Assembly (NCBI GenBank): GCA_001570385.1
Contig: BBYL01000006.1
Coordinates: forward strand, 496,001 to 560,000
Direction: 5' to 3'
DNA: 64,000 nucleotides
DNA from: Microtetraspora glauca
Lineage (GTDB): Bacteria; Actinomycetota; Actinomycetes; Streptosporangiales; Streptosporangiaceae
A model generated the notes under the pieces. The model made no database searches and was not told where the DNA came from. It saw only the letters and a program-made list of their open reading frames with translations. Below, piece after piece: positions 1 through 8,442 of the stretch (positions are counted from its first letter, which is position 1; every line of letters begins with the position of its first letter). Position numbers and translations under genes: made by a program.

Positions 1-821
1 CGTCGACCGGCATGCCGACCAAGACCGAGCAGACCGACCTGCTGATGGCGATGTTCGGCCGCAACGGCGAGTCGCCGGTGCCGGTGTTCGCCCCAGCCAC
101 CCCGTCGGACTGCTTCACGATGGCGGTCGAGGCCGCGCGGATCGCGGTGAAGTACCGCACGCCGGTCATGTTGTTGTCGGACGGCTACCTGGCCAACGGG
201 TCCGAGCCGTGGCGCATCCCCGAGATCGACGAACTGCCGGACATCTCGGTGCGGTTCACCACCGCACCCAACGGCGACGACGGCACCATGTATCTGCCTT
301 ATCTGCGCGACCCGGCCACGCTGGCCCGTCCGTGGGCCGTACCCGGCACTCCGGGGTTGGAGCACCGGATCGGTGGCATCGAGAAGGCCGACGGCAGCGG
401 CAACATCTCCTACGACCCGAACAACCACGACCGGATGGTCCGGCTGCGTCAGGCCAAGATCGACGGGATCGACGTCCCTCCGCTGGAGGTGGACGACCCG
501 GACGGGGACGCGAGGGTGCTGGTGCTCGGCTGGGGCTCCACCTACGGGCCGATCGCGGCGGCGGTGCGGCGGGTGCGCAAGGACGGCGGCAAGGTCGCCC
601 AAGCCCACCTGCGGCACCTCAACCCGCTGCCCGCCAACACCTGTGAGGTGCTGCGCTCCTACGACAAGGTGCTGCTGCCGGAGATCAACCTCGGCCAGCT
701 CGCCATGCTGCTGCGGGCCCGTTTCCTGGTCGACGTGATCACCTACAACCAGGTGCGCGGGCTCCCGTTCAAGGCCGCCGAACTCGCCGCCGTGATCCAG
801 GACGTGATCGACAGTGACTGA
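1..821 (+). CDS. korA: 2-oxoacid:ferredoxin oxidoreductase alpha subunit (C-terminal part)
   Basis: Alpha subunit of a CoA-dependent 2-oxoacid:ferredoxin oxidoreductase, most likely the 2-oxoglutarate enzyme that makes succinyl-CoA and reduced ferredoxin in the TCA cycle. The window opens inside the gene: the frame is already open at base 3, so only about the last 270 residues are here. Visible are the stretch PATPSDCFTMAVEAARIA of the pyrimidine domain and the C-terminal domain with VLVLGWGSTYGPIAAAVRRV and HLRHLNPLP. It overlaps korB by 8 bases, so the two are translationally coupled. The preference for 2-oxoglutarate over pyruvate is inferred from the two-subunit actinobacterial arrangement. 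Confidence 0.93.
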   Translation, partial: STGMPTKTEQTDLLMAMFGRNGESPVPVFAPATPSDCFTMAVEAARIAVKYRTPVMLLSDGYLANGSEPWRIPEIDELPDISVRFTTAPNGDDGTMYLPYLRDPATLARPWAVPGTPGLEHRIGGIEKADGSGNISYDPNNHDRMVRLRQAKIDGIDVPPLEVDDPDGDARVLVLGWGSTYGPIAAAVRRVRKDGGKVAQAHLRHLNPLPANTCEVLRSYDKVLLPEINLGQLAMLLRARFLVDVITYNQVRGLPFKAAELAAVIQDVIDSD

Positions 822-1884
822 CACCACCAACGGGAGCCTCAACGGCAAGGGCCTTGCCCTCATCCCCCGCGCCGAGGGCAAGCAGACGCTGAAGGACTTC
901 AAGTCCGACCAGGAGGTCCGGTGGTGCCCGGGCTGCGGCGACTACGCCATCCTGGCCGCGGTGCAGTCCTTCCTGCCGGAGCTGGGGCTCAAGCGGGAGA
1001 ACATTGTGTTCGTCTCCGGCATCGGCTGCTCGTCCCGGTTCCCGTACTACCTCAACACCTACGGCTTCCACTCGATCCACGGGCGTGCCCCGGCGATCGC
1101 GACCGGGCTGGCCGCCTCCCGGCCCGACCTGTCGGTGTGGGTGATCACCGGCGACGGCGACGCCCTGTCCATCGGCGGCAACCACCTGATCCACGCGCTG
1201 CGCCGCAACGTCAACCTGAACATCCTGCTGTTCAACAACAGGATCTACGGCCTGACCAAGGGGCAGTACTCGCCCACCTCCGAGGTCGGCAAGATCACCA
1301 AGTCGACGCCGATGGGCTCGCTGGACAAGCCGTTCAACCCGATCTCGCTGGCACTGGGGGCCGAGGCCGGGTTCGTCGCCCGGACCATCGACTCCGACCG
1401 TAAGCACCTGCAGAGCGTCCTGCGCCAGGCCGCCGCCCACCGGGGCACGTCGCTGGTGGAGATCTACCAGAACTGCAACATCTTCAACGACGGCGCCTTC
1501 GACACGCTCAAGGACCCCGCCACCCGGGACGAGATCACGATCCGGCTGGAGCACGGGCAGCCGATCGTGTTCGGCACCGGCGACAACGAGCAGGCCGTGC
1601 GGCTGTCGCCATACGGCGGGGTCGAGGTCGTCCGCCGCTCGGAGGCGTCCGACGACCAGATCCTCGTCCACGACGCCCACAATCCGGACCCGTCGCCGGC
1701 CTTCGCGTTGTCCAGGTTGGACGAGCCGGCGTTCCAGCACGTGCCGATCGGTGTCTTCCGCTCCATCGACCGGCCGTCGTACGACCACCTGCTGAACGAG
1801 CAGGTCCGGGCGGCCACCGCCGACAAGGGCGCGGGCAGCCTCGCCGACCTGCTCCACGGCGGCGACACCTGGCAGATCAACTGA
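814..1884 (+). CDS. korB: 2-oxoacid:ferredoxin oxidoreductase beta subunit
   Basis: Thiamine-diphosphate-binding beta subunit that pairs with the upstream alpha subunit to oxidise a 2-oxoacid, probably 2-oxoglutarate, to its CoA ester with ferredoxin as acceptor. The 356-residue length is normal for KorB. CPGCGDY at residues 38-44 supplies cluster-ligand cysteines, and the ThDP motif runs from GDGD (113-116) to the NN pair (141-142). The GTG start lies inside the end of korA (GTGACTGA overlap). No further subunit gene follows, as expected for the two-subunit actinobacterial enzyme. Cytoplasmic. Confidence 0.95.
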   Translation: MTDTTNGSLNGKGLALIPRAEGKQTLKDFKSDQEVRWCPGCGDYAILAAVQSFLPELGLKRENIVFVSGIGCSSRFPYYLNTYGFHSIHGRAPAIATGLAASRPDLSVWVITGDGDALSIGGNHLIHALRRNVNLNILLFNNRIYGLTKGQYSPTSEVGKITKSTPMGSLDKPFNPISLALGAEAGFVARTIDSDRKHLQSVLRQAAAHRGTSLVEIYQNCNIFNDGAFDTLKDPATRDEITIRLEHGQPIVFGTGDNEQAVRLSPYGGVEVVRRSEASDDQILVHDAHNPDPSPAFALSRLDEPAFQHVPIGVFRSIDRPSYDHLLNEQVRAATADKGAGSLADLLHGGDTWQIN

Positions 1885-2159
1885 TCAGCGAGTCCACCGA
1901 GCTCACCAAGCTCCAGCACGACCCTCCTGACCGCACTGGCCGTCGAGCTGCCCAGGAAGATCCTTGAGCTCACGGCACCAGCTGAACAACAGAGAGATCG
2001 AACGCCTGGTGACACGCCCTATCGGCGTGCTCCCAGTACGACCGCCGTACGGAGTGATGTTGTGGCCTCGGCCCGCCCGGCACCGTCTCACCGACGCCGC
2101 CCTCGGCCTTGTGCGCGAGCTGTCGGCTCGGCTGGGCCACAACCTCGCCGCCATACGCC

Positions 2160-2264
2160 CTGGCGACCATTCACGGCGCCGCTGGACGGGTGCACGGCGA
2201 GCTCGCGATGCTCCGCATCACGGTCGCGCCGTCCACCGTCGGGGAAATCCTCAGGGAAGAATGC
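2160..2264 (+). pseudogene. Decayed integrase-type transposase fragment
   Basis: Within the 472-base gap between korB and the next gene, one frame reads GRVHGELAMLRITVAPSTVG followed by EIL. This matches the start of the integrase-core region of IS-type transposases (usual form: WGYRR-hGEL-LGh-hAPSTVWEIL). The preceding part of the domain is out of frame and the DDE catalytic residues are absent, so this is a relic. No terminal repeats or second fragment could be assigned in the gap; the rest of 1885-2356 shows no recognisable gene. Confidence 0.5.
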
Positions 2265-2356
2265 GCAGCCGGTACCGGACGCGGTCGGCGGCTTCGATCG
2301 ATGGTCCGTCCGGAGGCGGCACCGTCCCGGCATGGTGGACCGGCCGGTCACGCCTG

Positions 2357-3088
2357 TCACCACTCGTCGAGCGAGCCGAAAAGCATCCACCCGGCGATCC
2401 CGGTGAAGAAGACGCCGAACACGATCTCCATGACGAGACCAACCCCGGTGTCCAGGCCGTAGGCCAAGGCATCCGTCGTCATCCTCACCGGCACGATACT
2501 CATGAACATCCAGGCGAACGTGCGGAAGGCGAGCATGAAGACCCCGTCCCACCAGCCGAACAGCAGTCCCCACAGCAGGACCCCGAGGCCGAAGAAGGCC
2601 AGGGACAGCGAGTAGCCGAGCGTTCTGCCGGACTCCGGCAGGAACCACTGTGTTTCACCCATCACCTCCACGCCGACGACCTCCCCGCGCCAGAGCCGCA
2701 GTGTGGCCGGTTGTCCCTCCCGGGCCTTGCCGTACAAGCTCGACGACACGTCGCGGGTCTGCCGGGAACCGTTGGCCCGCCGCCAGGTGACCTCGTAGTG
2801 GGTGGTCGTGGTCGTCGTCGTGTTGCCATTGGCGTCGGTGTTCGTCGTCGTCGTGGTATAAGTACGCCGCCCGACAATGGAGCCCGGCTCGTTGCCGAAA
2901 CAATCGCCGGCGCCCCGCTCGCACGCCACGGCCTCGCGAAACTGCCGGGTCTGCAGATACGGTTCGGCGCCGGCGGCGAGCGCCGCCACGAGTACACCCA
3001 GACCGACCGCGACCACGATCCACCGCCCGAGGGAACGCTTGGGCAACGATACGCGGAGCGGCAGTCGACGGTACCGGCGGAGTCTCAT
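2357..3088 (-). CDS. DUF3592-like integral membrane protein
   Basis: Membrane protein of unknown function, 243 residues. It has one N-terminal membrane helix (about 23-42), a roughly 100-residue extracytoplasmic part, then hydrophobic helices near 157-180, 185-205 and 213-238. The extracytoplasmic part contains a striking Thr-rich stretch (TYTTTTTNTDANGNTTTTTT, about residues 77-96) before HYEVTW, a layout common in DUF3592 proteins. The ATG start is preceded by no strong Shine-Dalgarno site. It stands alone between unrelated genes; no partner is evident. Confidence 0.75.
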   Translation of the reverse strand: MRLRRYRRLPLRVSLPKRSLGRWIVVAVGLGVLVAALAAGAEPYLQTRQFREAVACERGAGDCFGNEPGSIVGRRTYTTTTTNTDANGNTTTTTTTHYEVTWRRANGSRQTRDVSSSLYGKAREGQPATLRLWRGEVVGVEVMGETQWFLPESGRTLGYSLSLAFFGLGVLLWGLLFGWWDGVFMLAFRTFAWMFMSIVPVRMTTDALAYGLDTGVGLVMEIVFGVFFTGIAGWMLFGSLDEW

Positions 3089-3278
3089 GACCCATCCCCA
3101 TGACGATCATCCATGCATGGTGTCTGTCTCCATGATGCTCGCCCGCGGTTCGTGGCGGCCCTTCCGCCGATACCTGAGTTCGATCTGGCGCATCATGTCC
3201 GCCGCGGGCCCGACGAGCGTTGTCAGTGGTGCGGTGCAGTATCGAGACACCGGCCGTATTACAGAACAGGAGATTGCG

Positions 3279-3620
3279 GTGTCGCCCACAAACCAGCAGG
3301 TGGCCACCCATGCGTTTCTCAGGGGCATGTACGAGGACGGGTACTTCCCGGATCATGTCGTTGACAAGGGGAAAGCGATCCTGCTGAGGCTGTGCGAGCG
3401 GATAGAGGCCGAGCGGCCGTCGGATCTGGCGGCGCTGTACGTGCTCACGGAGGCTGCGACGGAGGAGTTCAACACGCTGGAGGCGGATTTCGAGGCGGCC
3501 GGCAGCGGGATCGAGACCACTGCACGAGAGATGATCGCCGAGGATTTCTGGTTCGTGGCGTCGGCATACGGGTTCGCGGAGGCGGACGCGGAAGAGTTGG
3601 TCGCCGCCCGGGATTGGTGA
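3279..3620 (+). CDS. DUF5713-like small protein
   Basis: Small cytoplasmic protein of 113 residues resembling the uncharacterised DUF5713 family. Recognisable blocks are FLRGMYEDGYFPDHVVDKGK near the N-terminus, a central helix with EEFNTLEADFEAAGS, and the C-terminal AEDFWFVASAYGF. The same frame stays open far upstream, but the GTG at this position has a good Shine-Dalgarno site (ACAGGAGA, 5-6 bases away) and begins exactly where the family similarity begins. Function unknown; it appears monocistronic. Confidence 0.75.
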   Translation: MSPTNQQVATHAFLRGMYEDGYFPDHVVDKGKAILLRLCERIEAERPSDLAALYVLTEAATEEFNTLEADFEAAGSGIETTAREMIAEDFWFVASAYGFAEADAEELVAARDW

Positions 3621-3938
3621 TTCCTCCTCGCCGGACCGCAATGGTGACCACACCACCCAGGGCCGGGTCGAAGCCGACCGCCTGCCCATCTCCCCACGCC
3701 GCGTGGCCCGCCTCCTGGCCGACCACGCTGCTCGTCTGTGACGGCCACATGGTCGTCGTCACCGGCCTGAACCTGGCCGAGGGCCGCCCATACGGATCCG
3801 GTACCCGGCATCGTCCGCGACCGCCGGGCCATGCCCTGCCTACCGGCCTCCAGGAACCAGCAGTCCATCGCCCTGCCGCAGTGCCACGTACGTGACCAAG
3901 GCGGCCGGCCCCGCCACATACTTCGTCTCCCACGCTGA
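3621..3938. other. Gap with no recognisable gene
   Basis: About 320 bases follow the DUF5713-like gene. Short open frames occur on both strands, but none has a Shine-Dalgarno site, family resemblance or normal codon pattern. The gap ends at the AT-rich operator in front of the citE-type gene. Confidence 0.5.
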
Positions 3939-3955
3939 TAATCTAATATAGATTA
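3939..3955. promoter_or_regulatory. AT-rich inverted repeat, probable TetR operator
   Basis: TAATCTA-ATA-TAGATTA, a perfect 7-3-7 inverted repeat in otherwise GC-rich DNA, 19 bases before the start of the CoA-ester lyase gene. Related palindromes occur at 11708, 16648, 18433 and, degenerate, 34736. The likely binder is one or both of the two near-identical TetR regulators in this window (6168-6953, 34007-34699); that link is inferred. Confidence 0.6.
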
Positions 3956-3973
3956 AATAATGATGGGAGAGTC

Positions 3974-4825
3974 ATGACACCTACCGCCGCACCTCGTTCG
4001 TGCCTGTCGGTTCCGGGAATGGATGCCAGGAAGATCCGCAAGGCATGGGAATCGGAGGCCGACGAGATCGTGCTCGATCTCGAGGACGCCGTACAGGCAG
4101 CGCGCAAGGCGGAGGCCCGCGACCTCGTCACCACCCTGTCCGGTCGCACGGGTTCGCGGGTCGCGGTCCGGGTGAACGCCGCCCGTTCCGCGTGGTGTCA
4201 TCTGGACATCGCCGCCTGCGCCGGACCAGACGGGCCGGCCGAGTCCGTCGTGCTGCCCAAGGTGGAGAGCGCGGGGGACCTGGAGTTCCTCGACCGGCTG
4301 CTCGACGGGGCAGAGGCGGCCTCGGGGCTCGGCGAACCGCTCGGCGTGCAGGCGCTGATCGAGACCGCGAAGGGCCTGGCCAACCTGCGGGACATCGTGA
4401 CGGCCACACCTCGGCTGCGCACGCTCATCCTCGGCTACGCCGACCTGGGCGCGTCGCTCGGGCGGTCGGCCGACAGGTGGTCCTACGCCCAGGACGCGGT
4501 GCTGGTCGCCGCGCGGAGCGCGGGCCTGGCGGCCATCGACGGCCCCTTTCTCGGCGTCGCCGACGATGAGGAGTTCCGCCGCCGCGCACAGCACGCGAAA
4601 GAACTCGGTTTCGACGGCAAATGGGTGATCCATCCGCGCCAGATCGGCACGGTCAACGCCGTGTTCACCCCGGGCGCGGACGAGGTCGCCCACGCCCGTG
4701 CCGTACTTGACGCCTTGCACGGCGCCGACAGGGGCGCCGTCGAGCTTGAGGGCAAGATGATCGACGAAGCGGTCGCGGTGGCGGCCAGGCGCGTTTTGGC
4801 GCGGGTGGACGGAGTGCGCCGCTGA
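3974..4825 (+). CDS. CitE-family CoA-ester lyase
   Basis: HpcH/HpaI aldolase/citrate-lyase-beta family protein of 283 residues, the usual length for stand-alone CitE-like enzymes that cleave or form beta-hydroxyacyl-CoA esters such as citramalyl-CoA, malyl-CoA or HMG-CoA. Seen: the N-terminal SCLSVPG strand, the Mg-binding LDLEDAV (34-40), LILGYADLGASLG in the middle and the C-terminal KWVIHPRQI. The ATG has a GGGAG ribosome site and sits just behind a TetR-type operator. A truncated relative of its last 25 codons lies at 34766-34858 in front of a MaoC hydratase, suggesting a lyase-hydratase pair. Exact substrate unknown. Confidence 0.85.
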   Translation: MTPTAAPRSCLSVPGMDARKIRKAWESEADEIVLDLEDAVQAARKAEARDLVTTLSGRTGSRVAVRVNAARSAWCHLDIAACAGPDGPAESVVLPKVESAGDLEFLDRLLDGAEAASGLGEPLGVQALIETAKGLANLRDIVTATPRLRTLILGYADLGASLGRSADRWSYAQDAVLVAARSAGLAAIDGPFLGVADDEEFRRRAQHAKELGFDGKWVIHPRQIGTVNAVFTPGADEVAHARAVLDALHGADRGAVELEGKMIDEAVAVAARRVLARVDGVRR

Positions 4826-4892
4826 GGGTCACACGGTCCCGATGGGCCGCCCCCGCCCGTACGGCAGGCGGCTCACCGGGTCCGCCACGGAC

Positions 4893-6074
4893 TCATCCAC
4901 GGCGCGGATCCTTCGTCGCGTCGGCGGACACCTGCACCGCCGCTCCGGATTCGATCAGGGCCGCGGCATCGGGCACACCCCACTCGTCGAGGACCTCCAG
5001 GGTGTGCCTGCCCGGGACCGGAGGGGGCGTGCCGAGCATGGTGGGGGTCAGGGAGAACCGGGGCGCGGGCGCGGGTTGAAGCAGCCCGTCGTGCTCCACG
5101 ATGGAACCGCGCGCCTTGATGTGCGGGTGATGCGCGGCGTCGCGCAGGCTCATCACCGGAGCCACGCAGGCGTCGGACCCGGCGAAGATCCCCGACCACT
5201 CCGCCTGCGTCCTGGCGGCGAAAGCGGCCGCGATCCGGGCGCGTAGCGCGGGCCAGAGAGTCCGGTCATGCTGCCTGGCCGGGTCGTCGTCCAGCCCGAG
5301 TTGCGCGAGCAGCTCGACGTAGAACTTGGGCTCCAGAGCGCCGACGGCCATGTGGCGGCCATCGGCGGTTTCGTACACGGAGTAGAAGGGCGCCCCGCCG
5401 TCGAGCAGGTTGGCGCCGCGCTCGTCCACCCACGTGCCGGTGGCGAGCATCATGTGCGTCCCGGCCAGGAGGTGCGCGGCGCCGTCCACGATCGCGGCGT
5501 CGACGACCTGCCCGCGCCCGGTGCGATCCGCTTCGCGCAGGGCGGCGAGCACTCCGATCACGAGATAGTTCCCGCCGCCGCCGAAGTCACCGACCAGGTT
5601 GAGCGGTATCCGCGGCGGCCCGCCCGCTTCGCCGATGGCGTGCAGGGCGCCGGTCAGCGCGATGTAGCCGATGTCGTGGCCCGCCGTCCGTGCCAGCGGA
5701 CCGTCCTGTCCCCAGCCGGTCATCCGGCCGTAGACCAGCCGGGGATTCCGCGCCTGACACTCGCCGGGACCAAGCCCCAGCCGCTCGGCGACACCCGGAC
5801 GGTACCCCTCGATCAGCACGTCGGCCTCGGCGGCCATGTCCAGTACGGTCGCCACCGCCTGCGGCCGCTTGAGATCGAGGAGGATGGATTTCTTACCGCG
5901 ATTCAACAGGTCGAGATGCTCGGCTCCGGGGAAGAACCCGCTGCCTCCGGGCCGGTCGACGCGGACGACCTCGGCGCCGAGGTCGGCCAGCGTCATCCCG
6001 GCGAAGGGCGCCGGTCCGATCCCGGCGAGCTCCAGCACCCTGACTCCGGACAGTGGCCCGCTGTTCATCGTCAC
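4893..6074 (-). CDS. mcr: Alpha-methylacyl-CoA racemase (CaiB/BaiF family)
   Basis: CaiB/BaiF type III CoA-transferase-fold protein of 393 residues that closely matches the pattern of mycobacterial alpha-methylacyl-CoA racemase, which interconverts (R)- and (S)-2-methylacyl-CoA so that branched chains can enter beta-oxidation. Seen: LELAGIGPAPFAGMTLADLG at the N-terminus, RMTGWGQDGP and AGHDIGYIAL (catalytic His region), LVGDFGGG (catalytic Asp) and GALEPKFY (catalytic Glu). It is the last gene of a leftward group with thiolase, two acyl-CoA dehydrogenases and a TetR regulator, consistent with branched-chain acyl-CoA degradation. Confidence 0.88.
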   Translation of the reverse strand: MTMNSGPLSGVRVLELAGIGPAPFAGMTLADLGAEVVRVDRPGGSGFFPGAEHLDLLNRGKKSILLDLKRPQAVATVLDMAAEADVLIEGYRPGVAERLGLGPGECQARNPRLVYGRMTGWGQDGPLARTAGHDIGYIALTGALHAIGEAGGPPRIPLNLVGDFGGGGNYLVIGVLAALREADRTGRGQVVDAAIVDGAAHLLAGTHMMLATGTWVDERGANLLDGGAPFYSVYETADGRHMAVGALEPKFYVELLAQLGLDDDPARQHDRTLWPALRARIAAAFAARTQAEWSGIFAGSDACVAPVMSLRDAAHHPHIKARGSIVEHDGLLQPAPAPRFSLTPTMLGTPPPVPGRHTLEVLDEWGVPDAAALIESGAAVQVSADATKDPRRG

Positions 6075-6167
6075 TCCAGTCGATCCGGCGACGCGTGGCG
6101 CCGCCTGTTTGGTGAAATCACGTCCATGGGTTCCGAGCGCCCGGTCGCGAGGAGCGGGGACGGGGGA

Positions 6168-6953
6168 TCAGGGCGTTCGGCGAGCCGGGTGCCGCTGCCC
6201 ATGGATCACGCCCGGCCGGGGCGGCTCGGCCAGGTGTGATCTGCCGCTGAGGCCGTGCCGGACGAGTGACTGGGCGGTGCGGACGACCGTCTCGAACGAG
6301 CCGCGCCTGGGGTTCCACCACTCGGCCGCCCAGTTCAGGGCGCCGACCACCAGCATGTGGGCGATGCGCAGGTCGAGCTCGGGGCGGAGTTCACCGGCGT
6401 CGTCGAGGTCGCGGAAAAGGTCGCGCCACAGCTTGCCGTACTCGGCCTCCTCGGCGAGCTGGCGGGTGCGCAGATCCTCCGGAACCTGGCCCGAGTTGCG
6501 GATCAGGGCGGTGGCGAAGTCGGAGAGTTCCAGCTCGATGCGGAGGTGGGCTTCGACGGCGGCGCAGATCCGATCCATCGGGGCGGTCTCGGCGGGCAGC
6601 GCGTCGAGGGCCTGGCCGACGTGTTGCCGTACGCGCTGCGCGCCGGTCCACATGACCTCTTCGATCAGCTCTTCGCGTGACCTGAAGTAGTAATAGATCG
6701 CGGGTGCCTGGAGTTGTGCCTGGTCGGCGATGTCGCCGAGGCGTGTCCCGGCGTAGCCCTTGCGGCTGAGGACGTGCGCCGCCGCGTCGAGGATGCGCTC
6801 GCGGGTACGGCTGGACTTCGCGCCGTGCGGGTCCTTCGCGACGGGCCTCGTCCGGGGTTTTCCGTGCGCCGACCGGTCACGGGAGACGGCTCCGCCGCCC
6901 GATGGAACCGTCTGCCCATGGCCCCGGGGGATCGATGAGGGCGTGTCGATCAC
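6168..6953 (-). CDS. TetR/AcrR-family regulator, copy 1
   Basis: DNA-binding repressor of 261 residues. The TetR helix-turn-helix is clear: RERILDAAAHVLSRKGYAG followed by TRLGDIADQAQLQAPAIYYYF. It is nearly identical over about 190 residues to the second TetR at 34007-34699, differing mainly at the termini. The GTG start overlaps the stop of the upstream acyl-CoA dehydrogenase, so it is probably translated with that operon; an internal start just before the HTH would remove the poorly conserved first 40 residues. It likely senses an acyl-CoA and binds the TAATCT/AGATTA palindromes nearby (inferred). Confidence 0.88.
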   Translation of the reverse strand: MIDTPSSIPRGHGQTVPSGGGAVSRDRSAHGKPRTRPVAKDPHGAKSSRTRERILDAAAHVLSRKGYAGTRLGDIADQAQLQAPAIYYYFRSREELIEEVMWTGAQRVRQHVGQALDALPAETAPMDRICAAVEAHLRIELELSDFATALIRNSGQVPEDLRTRQLAEEAEYGKLWRDLFRDLDDAGELRPELDLRIAHMLVVGALNWAAEWWNPRRGSFETVVRTAQSLVRHGLSGRSHLAEPPRPGVIHGQRHPARRTP

Positions 6954-8107
6954 GTGTCGAGGCCCCCTCTGCTCACCAGCTGCGCCGCGATGACGTTGCG
7001 CTGGATCTCGTTGGTGCCCTCCCCGACGATCATGAGCGGGGCGTCGCGGAAGTAGCGTTCGACGTCGAACTCGGTGGAGTAGCCGTACCCGCCGTGGATC
7101 CGCACGGCGTTGAGCGCGATCTCCATCGCGGTCTCGGAGGCGAAGAGCTTGGCCATCCCGGCTTCGAGGTCGCAGCGCTGCCCGGTGTCGGCGCGCTCGG
7201 CGGCGTACAGCACGAGCTGGCGCGCGGCGGTGAGCTTGGTGGCCATGTCGGCGAGGTAGTTGCCGATGGACTGGTGCTTCCAGATCGGCTTGCCGAAGCT
7301 CTCGCGCTCCTGGGCGTACCGCAGGGCGTCGTCGAACGCGGCCCGCCCCACGCCAAGCGCGCGGGCGGCGACCTGGATGCGGCCGGTCTCCAGCCCCTTC
7401 ATCATCTGCGCGAACCCCTGGCCTTCCACGCCGCCGAGCAACGCGGAGGCGGGAGCGCGGTAGTCGTCGAAGGACAGCTCGCAGCTCTCCACGCCCTTGT
7501 AGCCGAGCTTGGGCAGGTCGCGGGAGACCGTCAGTCCGGGGCCGTGCTCGACCAGGAGGATGCTCATGCCGGTGTGCGCCGGTTTCGCGGCCGGGTCGGT
7601 CTTGCAGAGGAGGGCGATGAGCTGGGAGCGGCGGGAGTTGGTGATCCAGGTCTTGGCGCCGTTGATCACGTAACCGTTGTCCCCATGCCGGGCGACGGTG
7701 GTCATGGCCTGCAGGTCGGAGCCGCCGCCCGGCTCGGTGAGTGCCATCGTGGCACGGACCTCACCGGTGGCCATGCGCGGCAGATAATGTTGTCTCTGCT
7801 CCTCGGTGCCGAAGATCGAGATGAGCTTCGCGACCACCGTGTGCCCGCCCATGGCGCCGGCCAGGCTCATCCAGCCCCGGGCGAGTTCCTCGGTGACCAT
7901 GACATAACAAGCGGTGGAGACCAGGACGTCGCCGTAGGGCTCGGGCACGGCGAGACCGAAGATGCCGAGTCGTTTCATCTGCTCGATCAGCGCCTCGGGG
8001 TACTCATCGGCGTGTTCCAGGTCGCGCGCGACGGGCCGGACCTCGCGGTCGACGAAGTCCCGGACCGTCGCCACGATCGCCTGCTCCTCCTCGGACAGCG
8101 CTGCCAT
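6950..8107 (-). CDS. Acyl-CoA dehydrogenase
   Basis: FAD-dependent acyl-CoA dehydrogenase of 385 residues that introduces the alpha,beta double bond into an acyl-CoA. Seen: an N-terminal helical domain starting AALSEEEQAIVATVRDFVD, the FAD/substrate signature MALTEPGGGSDLQAM, and the C-terminal HGGYGYSTEF with GEGTNEIQR, whose Glu is the catalytic base in short/medium-chain members. The frame is open for about 95 codons upstream, but that stretch is the MITE-like element; the ATG chosen has AGGAG seven bases before it. Part of the leftward operon thiolase, dehydrogenase, this gene, tetR, racemase. Confidence 0.92.
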   Translation of the reverse strand: MAALSEEEQAIVATVRDFVDREVRPVARDLEHADEYPEALIEQMKRLGIFGLAVPEPYGDVLVSTACYVMVTEELARGWMSLAGAMGGHTVVAKLISIFGTEEQRQHYLPRMATGEVRATMALTEPGGGSDLQAMTTVARHGDNGYVINGAKTWITNSRRSQLIALLCKTDPAAKPAHTGMSILLVEHGPGLTVSRDLPKLGYKGVESCELSFDDYRAPASALLGGVEGQGFAQMMKGLETGRIQVAARALGVGRAAFDDALRYAQERESFGKPIWKHQSIGNYLADMATKLTAARQLVLYAAERADTGQRCDLEAGMAKLFASETAMEIALNAVRIHGGYGYSTEFDVERYFRDAPLMIVGEGTNEIQRNVIAAQLVSRGGLDT

Positions 8108-8230
8108 CTCGGCTCCTCTCGTGTGCCGCCGGTCGTGTGGTCCCGGCCGGCAGCCTCGCAAATGTCTTGATACGGATGAGAATTTCGAGACCCGGGGCCG
8201 GGACGCACGGTCCCGGCCCGGAGGGCCATA

Positions 8231-8442
8231 GGTCGTGTCTGAGAAATCCAGCCCTGCCGCGCACGGCCCAGACGGCGCCTCGCCGCGTTGTCGCCCCACC
8301 CGCGAAAACGCCTCGCAGGCTCGGAGTTTCCGCGGGGCCCGGGAATGTCGGCCGGAGGCTCCCGCTCCGACCTTCTCCTCCGCCTTGCGAGGCATCCATC
8401 TGGATCCGCGTTCGCGACGGGCGGCATTCGTCAGACACTCCC
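8231..8442. mobile_element. MITE-like non-coding insertion (212 bp)
   Basis: The gap between the two leftward acyl-CoA dehydrogenase genes holds a 212-bp segment bounded by imperfect terminal inverted repeats. The left end starts GGTCGTGTCTGA; the right end, read inward on the other strand, starts GGGAGTGTCTGA. Both ends are flanked by the dinucleotide TA, as for IS630/Tc1-type insertions. No transposase is encoded inside. The right end abuts the TAG stop codon of the upstream dehydrogenase gene, so insertion at that TA left the protein intact. It now separates two genes of one operon. Confidence 0.6.

Noticed and set aside
769-1857. Long minus-strand open frame across korB
   Set aside because: Shadow of the real gene: Val/Gly/Arg/Asp-rich, no ribosome site, antisense to a well-conserved enzyme. 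The same applies to many long antisense frames, for example across 18353-20062, 31546-33699, 47283-50255 and 60516-62876.
1964-3103. Long plus-strand open frame of about 380 codons over the DUF3592-like gene
   Set aside because: It runs antisense to a protein with clear membrane helices, has Arg/Pro/His-rich shadow composition and no family pattern.
3639-3895. Small gene in the gap before the CitE-type lyase
   Set aside because: Frames on both strands lack ribosome sites and family similarity, and their composition is that of shadow frames.
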